From Saprospiraceae bacterium (GTDB lineage: Bacteria > Bacteroidota > Bacteroidia > Chitinophagales > Saprospiraceae), in contig JAHDHU010000004.1 in assembly GCA_020631135.1 (NCBI GenBank), positions 1-64,000 of the forward strand: a DNA stretch of 64,000 nt. Reading direction: 5' to 3'. Below are positions 9,295-18,163 of the stretch, in pieces. Positions within the stretch are counted from its first letter, which is position 1, and every line of letters starts with the position of its first letter. A model generated the notes under the pieces. That model was not told the DNA's origin. It was given only the letters and a program-made list of their open reading frames with translations, and did not search any database. Both the position numbers and the translations under genes were made by a program.

Positions 9295-10332
9295 ATGTCA
9301 AAAGATGCTTTCGAAATTGTAGAAGAGATTTCCAAAAAATTATCACAGATCAAAATTGACTCTGTTGAAGAATTAGAAAAATTCAGGATTCAGTTTTTAG
9401 GTTCTAAAAATGAACTTAAATCTTTATTTGGAGAGATACGAAATGTTTCCAATGAACGTAAAAAAGAATTTGGCCAAGCAGTCAATGCGTTAAAATCACA
9501 GGCGGAAGAAATATTTGCTGAGCATAAATTCGCTTTAGCTGCAAACGAATCTAAAAAAGAAAGCGCATCCATCGATATGACGATGCCTCCGAGCCCAAAT
9601 CCTCAAGGGTCAATTCACCCCATCACAATAGTCATGGATCGTATAATTAGAATCTTCGAAAAGATAGGTTTTACGATTGCTGAAGAGAGAGAAATAGAAG
9701 ACGATTGGCACAATTTTACTGCCATGAATACGCCGGATGACCATCCAGCACGGGACATGCAAGACACCTTCTATTTGCAAAATTCTACGGAACAATTGCT
9801 TCGAACCCACACTTCCTCTGTACAAGCTAGGGTGATGACCACTCAAAAACCACCGATAAGAATTATCGCACCTGGTAGGGTTTATCGAAATGAAACCATC
9901 AGCGCCAGATCTCATTGCCAATTTCATCAGGTTGAAGGCTTATTTATTGATAAGAAAGTTTCTTTCGCAGATATGAAACAAACCCTGATGTATTTTACCA
10001 AAGAAATGTACGGTCCTGATGCGAAAATTAGATTGAGACCGAGCTATTTTCCTTTTACTGAGCCAAGTGCTGAAATGGATGTTTATTGGGGTTTAGAAGA
10101 CGAACATGCGTATCGAATTACCAAAGGAACCGGATGGTTAGAAATCTTGGGATGTGGGATGGTCGATCCAAACGTATTAAAAAATTGCAATATTGATCCA
10201 GAAGAATACTCGGGTTTTGCATTCGGTATGGGTATCGAAAGACAAGCTATGTTACATTATCGAATTAACGATATCAGAATGTTATTTGAAAACGACGTTC
10301 GATTCTTAAGACAGTTTAATTCGGCAATGTAA
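9295..10332 (+). CDS. pheS: phenylalanyl-tRNA synthetase alpha subunit
   Basis: Catalytic subunit of the alpha2-beta2 enzyme that charges tRNA-Phe. After a coiled-coil tRNA-binding arm (~1-85) come the class II motifs: motif 1 region near IEDDWHNFTAMNTPDDHPAR, motif 2 PGRVYRNETISARSHCQFHQ, and motif 3 AFGMGIERQAML near the end. 345 residues is the normal size. hisS follows after 3 bp, so the two synthetases share an operon; pheT is not in the window. In the mRNA, ACATTCC (9273-9279) can pair with GGAATGT (9292-9298), which contains the start codon. Confidence 0.97.
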   Translation: MSKDAFEIVEEISKKLSQIKIDSVEELEKFRIQFLGSKNELKSLFGEIRNVSNERKKEFGQAVNALKSQAEEIFAEHKFALAANESKKESASIDMTMPPSPNPQGSIHPITIVMDRIIRIFEKIGFTIAEEREIEDDWHNFTAMNTPDDHPARDMQDTFYLQNSTEQLLRTHTSSVQARVMTTQKPPIRIIAPGRVYRNETISARSHCQFHQVEGLFIDKKVSFADMKQTLMYFTKEMYGPDAKIRLRPSYFPFTEPSAEMDVYWGLEDEHAYRITKGTGWLEILGCGMVDPNVLKNCNIDPEEYSGFAFGMGIERQAMLHYRINDIRMLFENDVRFLRQFNSAM

Positions 10333-10335
10333 GCT

Positions 10336-11670
10336 ATGAAACCACAAATTTTAAAAGGGACTAGAGATTTTCTGCCTCAACAAGTTTACAAACGCAATTA
10401 TATTTTTGATACGATCAAAGAAGTGTTTCAAAAATATGGCTATCTACCTATAGAGACTCCCGTTATGGAGCATCTTTCTACCCTTACGGGAAAGTATGGA
10501 GAGGAAGGAGACAAGCTTTTGTTTAAACTCCTCAATAATGGAGATTTTTTAAGCAAAGCAGATGAAGAGGCATTGGCCAACAAGGATTCTAAAAAGCTAT
10601 TGCCTAGCATATCTAAACGTGGATTGAGATATGACCTCACTGTACCCTTTGCGAGATTTGTTGTGATGCATCAAAATGAAATTAGTTTCCCTTTTAAAAG
10701 ATATCAAATCCAACCAGTGTGGCGAGCGGATCGTCCCCAAAAAGGTCGATATCAAGAATTTTATCAATGCGACGTAGATGTAGTAGGTTCAGATTCTCTC
10801 ATTTATGAGGCGGAGTTAATTCAAATTTATGATGAGGTTTTTACCAAACTGGGACTCAATGTCACCATCAAAGTCAACAATCGTAAAATATTAAAAGGGA
10901 TAGCAGAAGAAGCCAATATCGGTGATCAATGGGTAGATATGACAGTTGCCATTGACAAGCTCGATAAAATTGGTGAGGATGGAGTCAAAAAAGAATTATT
11001 AAGCAAAGGAATAAGTGCTGATTCTATTTCTAAAATCTTTGCACTTCTTGAGACCAATAATGTTGAAGAGCTAAACTTTACCAACGAAGAAGGTAGGAAA
11101 GGTAAGGAGGAATTATTGAAGATTCATGAATACCTTGATCAATCCAAGCTCAAAAATGAAGTAAAATTTGACATGACTCTTGCGCGTGGTCTGGGATACT
11201 ATACTGGGTTCATAGTCGAAGTCTCAGCCAATGACGCCATTATGGGAAGTATTGGAGGTGGAGGAAGATATGATGACTTAACGGGGGTATTCGGCATGAG
11301 GGATATGTCAGGTGTGGGTATTTCTTTTGGGGCTGCACGTATTTACGACGTCATGGAAGAGTTGGCTCTGTTCCCAAAAGAAATTACTGAATCTACTAAA
11401 GTAATATTGCTCTCTTTTGATGAAGATTGCTTAATCCATTCCACGAAAGTGGCAAATCAGTTAAGAGAAGCAGGAATATCAACTGAAGTATATCCGAGTG
11501 CTGCAAAAATGAAAAAGCAAATGAAGTATGCCAATGATAGAAGCATACCTTATGTAATGGTCATAGGAAGTGATGAAGTGGATTCTGGTTTATACAAACT
11601 AAAACAAATGGAGACTGGAGATCAACAAGAATTAGATATATCCGAAATCATCCAAAACTTGATGAGTTGA
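10336..11670 (+). CDS. hisS: histidyl-tRNA synthetase
   Basis: Class II synthetase that charges tRNA-His. Starts with the family's GTRDFLPQ near residue 7; motif 2 is seen in YQIQPVWRADRPQKGRYQEF, the histidine-binding ARGLGYYTGFIVEV in the middle, and motif 3 in GVGISFGAARI. The C-terminal ~95 residues form the anticodon-binding domain (VILLSFDEDC onwards). 444 residues is typical. Its stop codon overlaps the TTG start of the next gene by 4 bases, suggesting translational coupling to a small membrane protein. Confidence 0.97.
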   Translation: MKPQILKGTRDFLPQQVYKRNYIFDTIKEVFQKYGYLPIETPVMEHLSTLTGKYGEEGDKLLFKLLNNGDFLSKADEEALANKDSKKLLPSISKRGLRYDLTVPFARFVVMHQNEISFPFKRYQIQPVWRADRPQKGRYQEFYQCDVDVVGSDSLIYEAELIQIYDEVFTKLGLNVTIKVNNRKILKGIAEEANIGDQWVDMTVAIDKLDKIGEDGVKKELLSKGISADSISKIFALLETNNVEELNFTNEEGRKGKEELLKIHEYLDQSKLKNEVKFDMTLARGLGYYTGFIVEVSANDAIMGSIGGGGRYDDLTGVFGMRDMSGVGISFGAARIYDVMEELALFPKEITESTKVILLSFDEDCLIHSTKVANQLREAGISTEVYPSAAKMKKQMKYANDRSIPYVMVIGSDEVDSGLYKLKQMETGDQQELDISEIIQNLMS

Positions 11671-12242
11671 AAAAGTTTTTCAACAATAAAAATTTGTTCA
11701 AATTCTTAAGAGAAATGCTCCCTATCATTTTGGGGGTCTTGATCGCATTGCTCATTAACAATTGGAATCAAAGCAGATTGGATAAAAAATTTGAAAAAAC
11801 GGTTCTAAATTCAATCAAAAACGAACTCACCGAAAACTTGGAAGAACTCAATGCCGTTATCCCAGATCATCATAAACTGGTCGACACCATCTCATTGTAT
11901 CAGTTTGACGAAGATGTAAGCATAGGTCAAATTCTAAATAAGGTCAAAGGAATCCAGAGTGCAAGCATAAAAAATACTTCTTGGAAATCCATTCTAAATT
12001 CAAATATTCAACTCTTTGAATATGACCTTCTCACTCAACTTATCAATATTGATGAAGGGAAAGCAGATCACAAAATGCTGGCTAATAAACTTCTTGATCT
12101 AATCTATGACTCTTTGGAAAAAAAAGATGTTGTTTCGAAACAGAAATTTTCAATTGTCATCAATGACTTTATCTCAGTTGAAGATGATCTAAGAAAGTCT
12201 CATGAAGCTTGCTTGTTGCAATTAAAATTTGATTTGGAGTAG
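11667..12242 (+). CDS. small membrane protein resembling the DUF6090 family
   Basis: A 191-residue protein with one N-terminal membrane helix (MLPIILGVLIALLINNWNQ, residues ~17-36) followed by a mostly helical, charged soluble region. The helix followed by NNWNQSRLDKKFEKT strongly resembles DUF6090 proteins, which are widespread and uncharacterised in Bacteroidota. The TTG start overlaps the hisS stop (TTGA), and no ATG gives a better beginning, so expression is probably coupled to the synthetases; whether this means a functional link is unknown. Confidence 0.7.
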   Translation: MKKFFNNKNLFKFLREMLPIILGVLIALLINNWNQSRLDKKFEKTVLNSIKNELTENLEELNAVIPDHHKLVDTISLYQFDEDVSIGQILNKVKGIQSASIKNTSWKSILNSNIQLFEYDLLTQLINIDEGKADHKMLANKLLDLIYDSLEKKDVVSKQKFSIVINDFISVEDDLRKSHEACLLQLKFDLE

Positions 12243-12289
12243 GTAACGAAATAGAAAATCTCCGTCCAAACAACAAATCAAAAAAAGAA

Positions 12290-12997
12290 ATGAAAAATTC
12301 TATATTATTGGCTTTGACATGCTTTTTTGTCTTGTCGTCTTGTGCATCATTAAAAAATGCATTGCCAATACCCACAGATCTTGAATCCGCATTGGCATTA
12401 AAAGAAGTTCTGAACAGTTCAACTTTTAAGGCAATTAAAACCCTAAACCAAATGAAAAATGGTGGGGACGCACTTCCTAAAGAAATACAACCTGTATTGG
12501 CTGCAATGAGAACCTTAGGTTATGGAGATCAAGTTGAAAAAGTTACCAAATCGATACAAAAAGCATCCTCTGTAGCAGCTGCAGAAAGTGAATTGATAAT
12601 GAAAGACGCCATTAAAGAAGTAAAGTTTAAAGATGCTGCAAAGATTGTGGTCACCGGAGGTGATGCCGCAACTGGTGTACTTAAACAGGTCATGTATCGT
12701 ACGGTGACTAAAAGGTATAGTGAGCGAATTGATAAAGAACTGGTTAAAACAGATGTCAAGAAATTTTGGCCCTTAGCTGCAGGTGCCTATAACATATTTG
12801 CCAAAGAAAAAGTAGATGATAATGTTTCGGATTTTTTAGCCAAGCGAGCCGTTGACGCTTTGTTCCTCACTACAGGTGCAAAAGAAAAAGAAACACGTGC
12901 CGACTATAAGAAAGTAGGAAGTGTAGTCGTAAATAAAGTCTTTGATTATTACAAGGATAAAAAAATCAACACCAAAGGGAAAATCGTCAAGAAGTAA
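12290..12997 (+). CDS. DUF4197-family lipoprotein
   Basis: The signal peptide ends in a lipobox (FVLSSCAS, Cys at about 18). The 235-residue mature part is helical. ALALKEVLN near the start, the MYRTVTKRY segment and the C-terminal tail match DUF4197, a family of periplasmic or outer-membrane lipoproteins of unknown function. It lies 47 bp after the DUF6090-like gene on the same strand and is the last plus-strand gene of this group, converging with thioredoxin. Confidence 0.78.
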   Translation: MKNSILLALTCFFVLSSCASLKNALPIPTDLESALALKEVLNSSTFKAIKTLNQMKNGGDALPKEIQPVLAAMRTLGYGDQVEKVTKSIQKASSVAAAESELIMKDAIKEVKFKDAAKIVVTGGDAATGVLKQVMYRTVTKRYSERIDKELVKTDVKKFWPLAAGAYNIFAKEKVDDNVSDFLAKRAVDALFLTTGAKEKETRADYKKVGSVVVNKVFDYYKDKKINTKGKIVKK

Positions 12998-13031
12998 GTT
13001 CTTGTTCAAGTACTAAAAAATTATTGGTTAA

Positions 13032-13409
13032 TTATTCCTCTTCGTCAATTCTATTTTTTGAAGCTTGGATATATTCATCCAAAATTTCTTGAAGATTTGG
13101 CTTCGGGATTAACCCATTAAATCTTTCTTTTAACTGTCCATTGTCAATCATCATTAATGTTGGTATGGATTTGATTTTAAAGTATTGACTCAAACCTGGA
13201 TTTGCTTCCGTGTTAATTTTAGCAACCAGAGCCCTACCTTCATACTCTTCAGCCAATTCATCAATGATAGGACCAATTACTTTACAAGGTCCACACCAAT
13301 CGGCATAGAAATCCAATAGTACTGGAATTTTCGATGTGCCAACGATTTCGTTAAAATTGGTATCCGTAATCTGAGTTGTAGGATACTTTGCCTTCCTTTT
13401 CCAAAACAT
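13032..13409 (-). CDS. trxA: thioredoxin
   Basis: A cytoplasmic dithiol-disulfide oxidoreductase of 125 residues. The active site is WCGPC (Cys39, Cys42) after LLDFYADW, and the cis-proline is in IKSIPTLMMID. A short basic N-terminal extension (MFWKRKAKYP) precedes the thioredoxin fold, and there is no signal peptide. It is transcribed alone: a strong hairpin terminator separates it from the DUF1761 gene upstream. Confidence 0.93.
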   Translation of the reverse strand: MFWKRKAKYPTTQITDTNFNEIVGTSKIPVLLDFYADWCGPCKVIGPIIDELAEEYEGRALVAKINTEANPGLSQYFKIKSIPTLMMIDNGQLKERFNGLIPKPNLQEILDEYIQASKNRIDEEE

Positions 13410-13423
13410 AAAAAGCTCAATTA

Positions 13424-13456
13424 AAAAGAGTATTAGAAAAAATCTAATACTCTTTT
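13424..13456 (-). terminator. intrinsic terminator after the DUF1761 gene
   Basis: A 14-bp perfect inverted repeat (13424-13437 with 13443-13456) around a five-base A/T loop. Read on the minus strand the stem is followed by more U residues, so it should end transcripts coming from the DUF1761/outer-membrane-protein genes before trxA. Confidence 0.75.
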
Positions 13457-13479
13457 CATGCTAAAAATAATTTGATTTT

Positions 13480-13881
13480 TTACCAAGGCCATGCAGCGAT
13501 GATACCACCCGCAACAGTAAGTCCAATGATTTGATATGGTGCATCAATCAGCCAAAGTTTTATGCTTCTTTGCTGATATATGTAGTTGATGCCCATGGAC
13601 ATGGCAGCATAGAAAACACCTATTGCCGCTCCATGTGCTGCACCGTGACCAAAGGTCTGGCCTTCAGCAGCGAAATGTCCTGATAAACTTGCCTTGATCG
13701 CAAAACACATCGCGATCATGCAAACTAAACTCAATACCATTTTCAGAGCCATGTTGCCCTTTTGTAAATATTCGTCGGTAAAACCTAATTCGTTTTGCCA
13801 AGCTTTGCCCAGTACATTGTACCAGATCGCACCAAGAAACCAGAATGCAAGTCCTGCTGCAACAAATGATAATCCTCCCAT
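13480..13881 (-). CDS. DUF1761-family integral membrane protein
   Basis: About 133 residues with four membrane segments; the opening GGLSFVAAGLAFWFLGAIWYN and LGKAWQNELGF are characteristic of DUF1761, whose function is unknown. The frame is open for another 52 codons upstream (to 14037), but that extension overlaps the 3' end of the outer-membrane-protein gene by 95 bp and does not resemble the family. I therefore place the start at the ATG at 13881, which leaves a 61-bp intergenic gap. Probably co-transcribed with the upstream gene and ended by the terminator at 13424-13456. Confidence 0.72.
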   Translation of the reverse strand: MGGLSFVAAGLAFWFLGAIWYNVLGKAWQNELGFTDEYLQKGNMALKMVLSLVCMIAMCFAIKASLSGHFAAEGQTFGHGAAHGAAIGVFYAAMSMGINYIYQQRSIKLWLIDAPYQIIGLTVAGGIIAAWPW

Positions 13882-13942
13882 AGTAGTAGTTGTTTTATTA
13901 AAGGGTTGAATAAAAGTTGTTATCTCCTTTAAAATACGGAAT

Positions 13943-14758
13943 TTAAAACTTCCTGCTAAAGCCGAAGACATAATTAAACTGACCAAATAAAAAAGACTGA
14001 GCAGCGTAGTCCATATCGTTTGAAGAAATTCGAACACTTGGCATGTGAATGTACCCTCCTTTTAGCTCTGATTGAAGAAAAAACCATTTTCCAATATTAA
14101 CATTTAAACCCACCAAAGGAGCAAAACCAACTCCGGACAAATGATATGCGTCGCGATTATAACTATTAAATAAAATTGTTCGCGTGCGGGGCACTAAAAC
14201 ACCAACTCCACCACCACTTACCAGGTTAACTTTAATCAACTTATAATTCAAAAGTTGATCAAACCTCCTTAATTCGATATTTACGTAGTTTAAACCATCT
14301 GTGTGCTCCAATTCTAAAAAAGATTCAGTCAAGACAATTTTATCCTGATTATAGGTGCCATTAAATTCATTATCAGCTAAAATCTGCCCCGTTATTTCGA
14401 CCTCCTGATCTTGAACAACAACATATTTCATATGATCAAAACCTAACGAAACATTCCAACGATTATTAAAAAAATAACCTAATCTCAAATTCGTTTGAGG
14501 GATTGTAATTTTGCCTGGATGAAAATAAGGGTCTAAAGCAAAGGGAGTTTGCCTATCCGTGGCTTTAACATCTTTAAGCATAAAATCAAAATCCTCCCCT
14601 TTAAAACGCATGTCCGTTTTACCATAGCAATCTAAGTTCCATCCCCAAGAAATATAAAATCTTTTCTCATTCACCCTCTCTATGGAAATGGGATCGTTTT
14701 GGCCAAATGCAATTAGAGGACAAACCAAAAAGAAGACTAAAATTTGGATCAGTTTCAT
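13943..14758 (-). CDS. outer-membrane beta-barrel protein, function unknown
   Basis: A Sec signal peptide (MKLIQILVFFLVCPLIAFGQ) precedes 250 residues of alternating hydrophobic strands with frequent aromatic and glycine residues (LRLGYFFNNRWNVSLGFDHM, then VSGGGVGVLVPRTR), ending in a terminal Phe (FGFSRKF). This fits a small outer-membrane barrel of about 10-12 strands. No specific family is recognised. It is the first gene of a two-gene unit with DUF1761 and is divergent from the SDR gene. Confidence 0.7.
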   Translation of the reverse strand: MKLIQILVFFLVCPLIAFGQNDPISIERVNEKRFYISWGWNLDCYGKTDMRFKGEDFDFMLKDVKATDRQTPFALDPYFHPGKITIPQTNLRLGYFFNNRWNVSLGFDHMKYVVVQDQEVEITGQILADNEFNGTYNQDKIVLTESFLELEHTDGLNYVNIELRRFDQLLNYKLIKVNLVSGGGVGVLVPRTRTILFNSYNRDAYHLSGVGFAPLVGLNVNIGKWFFLQSELKGGYIHMPSVRISSNDMDYAAQSFLFGQFNYVFGFSRKF

Positions 14759-14831
14759 TTATTAATTTTAAATCCTATTTGAAGGTCTTCAATTTGAAAA
14801 CAAATTTCAACTTTCTCACTCACTTTAAGCT

Positions 14832-15653
14832 ATGACATATTATCAAGGAAAAAAAGTTTGGATCACTGGGGCAAGTTCAGGCATTGGAAAATCATTAGCC
14901 ATCGAATTATCAAAAATGGGTGCCGAACTAATTTTATCCTCTCGTAAAATAGATGCTTTAGAAAAAGTAAAAGCTTTATGCCTTTCGGCAATGTCAGACG
15001 CTAACAGAACGAATAAAGTCCATATTGTGTGTTTAGACCTCGCTAATCATGAAGAATTAGAAAGTATTTTCAAAGAAAATGAATCAATCCTTAGTCAAAC
15101 GGATATCTTGTTTAATAATGGAGGTATCTCACAACGTTCATTTGCTGAAAACACATCCTTTGATGTATATCAAAAGCTCATCGACATAAACTACTTAGGA
15201 ACGGTCAAAATAAGTTTATTGCTTTTACCATTTTTCAAGAAAAGAAATTCCGGACATTTTGTGGTTACGAGTAGTTCAGCAGGCAAGTTTGGCGTACCTG
15301 TCCGAACTGGATACTCAGCAAGTAAATTTGCTTTACATGGATTCTTTGAAGCATTGAGAGCTGAGTTACACAAAACTAAAATCTATGTCACCATGCTATG
15401 TCCGGGTTATATAAAGACTGACATTTCACTAAATGCATTAACTGGTGATGGCAATGCGCAAGGAACCATGGATCAGGCACAAGCCAATGGCATGCCAGTT
15501 GAAGTAATGTCTCAAAAGGTGCTTAGAGCAGTGGCTAGTAAAAAAGCTGAATTTTTAGTAGGCGGCCTGAAAGAAACGCACATGGCTGTTTGGATGTCAC
15601 GAATTTTTCCTTCATTATTTCGAAAGATAATTGCTAAAAGTAGAGTTACTTAA
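14832..15653 (+). CDS. short-chain dehydrogenase/reductase (SDR)
   Basis: A classical SDR of 273 residues: cofactor motif TGASSGIG at 12-19, NNGG near 95, catalytic Ser near 148 and YSASK at 161-165 (Tyr161, Lys165). The pattern and the C-terminal region (LVGGLKETHMAVWMSRIFPS) resemble DHRS7-like membrane-associated SDRs. It should use NAD(H) or NADP(H) to interconvert an alcohol and a ketone; the substrate is not visible. It stands alone, divergent from the outer-membrane protein. Confidence 0.88.
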   Translation: MTYYQGKKVWITGASSGIGKSLAIELSKMGAELILSSRKIDALEKVKALCLSAMSDANRTNKVHIVCLDLANHEELESIFKENESILSQTDILFNNGGISQRSFAENTSFDVYQKLIDINYLGTVKISLLLLPFFKKRNSGHFVVTSSSAGKFGVPVRTGYSASKFALHGFFEALRAELHKTKIYVTMLCPGYIKTDISLNALTGDGNAQGTMDQAQANGMPVEVMSQKVLRAVASKKAEFLVGGLKETHMAVWMSRIFPSLFRKIIAKSRVT

Positions 15654-15894
15654 GTCACTTTTCTCGTTAGGTTACAGAAATTTGTCTTACAACGGTTAAA
15701 CGATATGTGCTTGTTTACAATCCAAGAACCTTAGAAACGTATAATTTTTGCTTTGTAGTCTCAAAGGATGTCGCCAAATACACATCATTAAACATTTTAT
15801 GACGGCAAACTTTCCACTCCGATCAATTAAACTTTGTATCCATAAAAAATACCAGTAGCTTAAGAAATACATTATTCATCACTGAATTACCACT

Positions 15895-17481
15895 ATGTTT
15901 TTTAAGTCACGCAATATTATTCGTAAATCGATTAAATCTCTTTTGATTTTATTTCTGTTCAGTACCATTCTGATTGCACAAGAAGATAGCACAGACTGTC
16001 CATACTTTAGTGTGAATGCTTCTGACACAACGGATGTGTCTTTTTCTTTGGTCTCCTCCAATATTGATGCCTTAGTAAGTGGCGTGATTGCCAATGTTGT
16101 CGTGGAACAAGTGTATGTCAATTCTGGAGATTCGATCGTAGATGCTACATATGTATTTCCAATGTCATCCAATGCTGCAGTCTATGGCATGGAAATGCAG
16201 CTAAATGAGAAAATAATTAAGGCCGAGATTAAAAGAAAAGATGAAGCACAAACCATTTTTGATACCGCCAATCAAAATGGTCAAGCTGCAAGTTTATTAG
16301 AACAACATAGACCTAATGTTTTTCAGATGAGTCTTGCTAATATTGAAGCAGGAGATACGGTATCGATTAAAATGAATTATACCGAATTACTCATTCCTGA
16401 AAAAGGAAAATACCAATTTGTATTCCCTACCATAGTTGGACCCAGGTATACTTACCAAGGTGAAAATTGGGTGAGCCAATCCGCCATCGATTCTCTGAAC
16501 ACCGCTGCAACAGAACTTAATATCAACCTAAAAATAAACGCAAGCACACCATTGTTGGCTGAATGCAAATCACACAATATTCCTATAGATTATCAAGGAA
16601 ATTCTGCAAACATGTATTTATCAACCAGTCCCGAAAAAGATTTTATTGTTGATTATTCTTTAGATGGTAATCAAATAGAAACAGGAATTTTGCTTTACGA
16701 AGAAGACGAAGAAAATTTCTTTTTATCCATGATACATCCTTCAAAACCAAACGTTGGTTACGACATTCCGCAAAGGGAATATGTATTTATAATGGATGTT
16801 TCAGGTTCGATGTCAGGCACACCTTTAGAAACTTCAAAACATCTGATAAATTTATTGCTGGAAGATTTAAACCAAAGTGATCGTTTTAATATCCTGTTTT
16901 TTGCTGGAGGAAGTTCAGTACTATCCCCAAACTCCTTAGCAGCTACGACGGACAATTTAAATTTAGCTACCGAGTTTATAGAAAATATAAATGCCGGAGG
17001 AGGCACAAACTTACTTCCGGCTTTAGAAAAGGCCTTGGACATGAACGGAACTGAAGATTTTGCGAGAACTTTTGTGATTTTAACCGATGGATTGGTAACC
17101 GTCGAGAAAGAAGCTTACAATCTCATAAGATCAAATCTAAATAACGCCAATTTTTTCTCTTTTGGAATTGGCAGTTCAGTGAATAGATTTATCATCGATG
17201 GCATTGCTTATGTTGGGGAAGGAGAAGCTTTTGTTGCAACGAACGATAGCGACGCAAATCAGATTGCCCAAAATTTTAAAGAATACATCGACCGCCCTGT
17301 TCTTACCAATATTGAAGCAATTTTTGAAGGCATCGATGTGTATGATATCGAACCACTGACCATTCCAGATGTTTTCGCCGAAAGACCAATCATTATTTAT
17401 GGCAAATATGATAAACCAGCAGAAGGTACTTTAGAACTAAATGGCGAATATGGATCTGGTTTTGTTTCGGAAATATTGTAA
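15895..17481 (+). CDS. VIT and von Willebrand A domain protein, 5' part interrupted by in-frame TAA
   Basis: A signal peptide (~residues 1-29, ending ILIAQ) is followed by a VIT domain (~35-165, with VYGMEMQLNEKIIKAEIKRK) and a vWA domain (~292-460) whose MIDAS motif DVSGS is at 301-305. Such proteins resemble inter-alpha-trypsin-inhibitor heavy chains and bacterial surface adhesins. Translation ends at TAA 17479-17481, but the same frame continues without another stop through FENYQDDKDENVALKYLWARK, which is the normal continuation of this family, and on to a T9SS sorting domain. A single base change would restore one ~712-codon gene. As written, the product would be exported to the periplasm but lack its cell-surface sorting signal. 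Confidence 0.8.
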   Translation: MFFKSRNIIRKSIKSLLILFLFSTILIAQEDSTDCPYFSVNASDTTDVSFSLVSSNIDALVSGVIANVVVEQVYVNSGDSIVDATYVFPMSSNAAVYGMEMQLNEKIIKAEIKRKDEAQTIFDTANQNGQAASLLEQHRPNVFQMSLANIEAGDTVSIKMNYTELLIPEKGKYQFVFPTIVGPRYTYQGENWVSQSAIDSLNTAATELNINLKINASTPLLAECKSHNIPIDYQGNSANMYLSTSPEKDFIVDYSLDGNQIETGILLYEEDEENFFLSMIHPSKPNVGYDIPQREYVFIMDVSGSMSGTPLETSKHLINLLLEDLNQSDRFNILFFAGGSSVLSPNSLAATTDNLNLATEFIENINAGGGTNLLPALEKALDMNGTEDFARTFVILTDGLVTVEKEAYNLIRSNLNNANFFSFGIGSSVNRFIIDGIAYVGEGEAFVATNDSDANQIAQNFKEYIDRPVLTNIEAIFEGIDVYDIEPLTIPDVFAERPIIIYGKYDKPAEGTLELNGEYGSGFVSEIL

Positions 17482-17514
17482 TTCGAAAATTATCAAGACG
17501 ATAAAGATGAAAAT

Positions 17515-18033
17515 GTGGCTCTGAAATATTTATGGGCACGCAAAAAAATCAAACTGATGTCTGATTATGGTGTAGCCAGCAATGAGACCGATACCATTTC
17601 TATAGAAGAAGAAATAACTCTTTTAGGACTTAAGTATAGCCTAGTGACAGAATATACATCCTTCGTTGCCGTAGATAGCTGTGCCAGCATAAATCCCGAA
17701 AATGACACGGGTAATGATGATGGAGGAGGAGTAGTCTCGGATTTTCATGAATTTATTCCTGATATAAATCAACAAAAATGCTTGAACATCATTGGGAATA
17801 TTACGCAAAACCGATTGCGACTCCGTTTAAATGAATTGTGCCTTAATAATCAAATCGGAAGTTTAATAATTTCCGATCTATCGGGAAAATATCTTTTAAG
17901 CATTGATTTGAGTAAAATTTCGGACCCAAGTTTACTCGAGATACCAATAGATCATTTTACCCAAGGCTTATATTTTGTTTCCTGGTTAAAAGAAGGAAAA
18001 ATGATTTCCACAGAAAAATTTGTCAAACAGTAG
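17515..18033 (+). CDS. C-terminal part of the VIT/vWA protein with T9SS sorting domain
   Basis: Same reading frame as the preceding gene part, separated only by one TAA codon and 11 sense codons. It contains the end of the VIT/vWA architecture (LKYSLVTEYTSFVAVD, normally just after the vWA region), an acidic/Gly linker, and a type A T9SS C-terminal sorting domain (SLIISDLSGKYLL ... TQGLYFVSWL ... STEKFVKQ). An internal start is unlikely to be meaningful because no signal peptide would be made. It is therefore a remnant, a readthrough product, or a sequencing artefact. The ATG/GTG options here are arbitrary; the first candidate is the GTG of GTGGCTCTG. Confidence 0.7.
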   Translation: MALKYLWARKKIKLMSDYGVASNETDTISIEEEITLLGLKYSLVTEYTSFVAVDSCASINPENDTGNDDGGGVVSDFHEFIPDINQQKCLNIIGNITQNRLRLRLNELCLNNQIGSLIISDLSGKYLLSIDLSKISDPSLLEIPIDHFTQGLYFVSWLKEGKMISTEKFVKQ

Positions 18034-18163
18034 ATTAAAATATAGGCTCTAGATACTAACAAATTTGGAATTTTAACATTCCAATTATATTGGGATAACT
18101 CTCTGAATTGTTGGTAATTACACGAATTATTGACTTTCTTTGCGTTTCCAAAAATTAGTAGAT

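Noticed and set aside
13882-14037. Longer start of the DUF1761 gene
   Set aside because: The extension overlaps the 3' end of the upstream gene by 95 bp and does not resemble DUF1761; ATG 13881 begins the family motif.
18140-18163. TTG start eight codons upstream for the SPT-like gene
   Set aside because: The likely promoter element at 18135-18142 overlaps it, so the ATG at 18164 is preferred.
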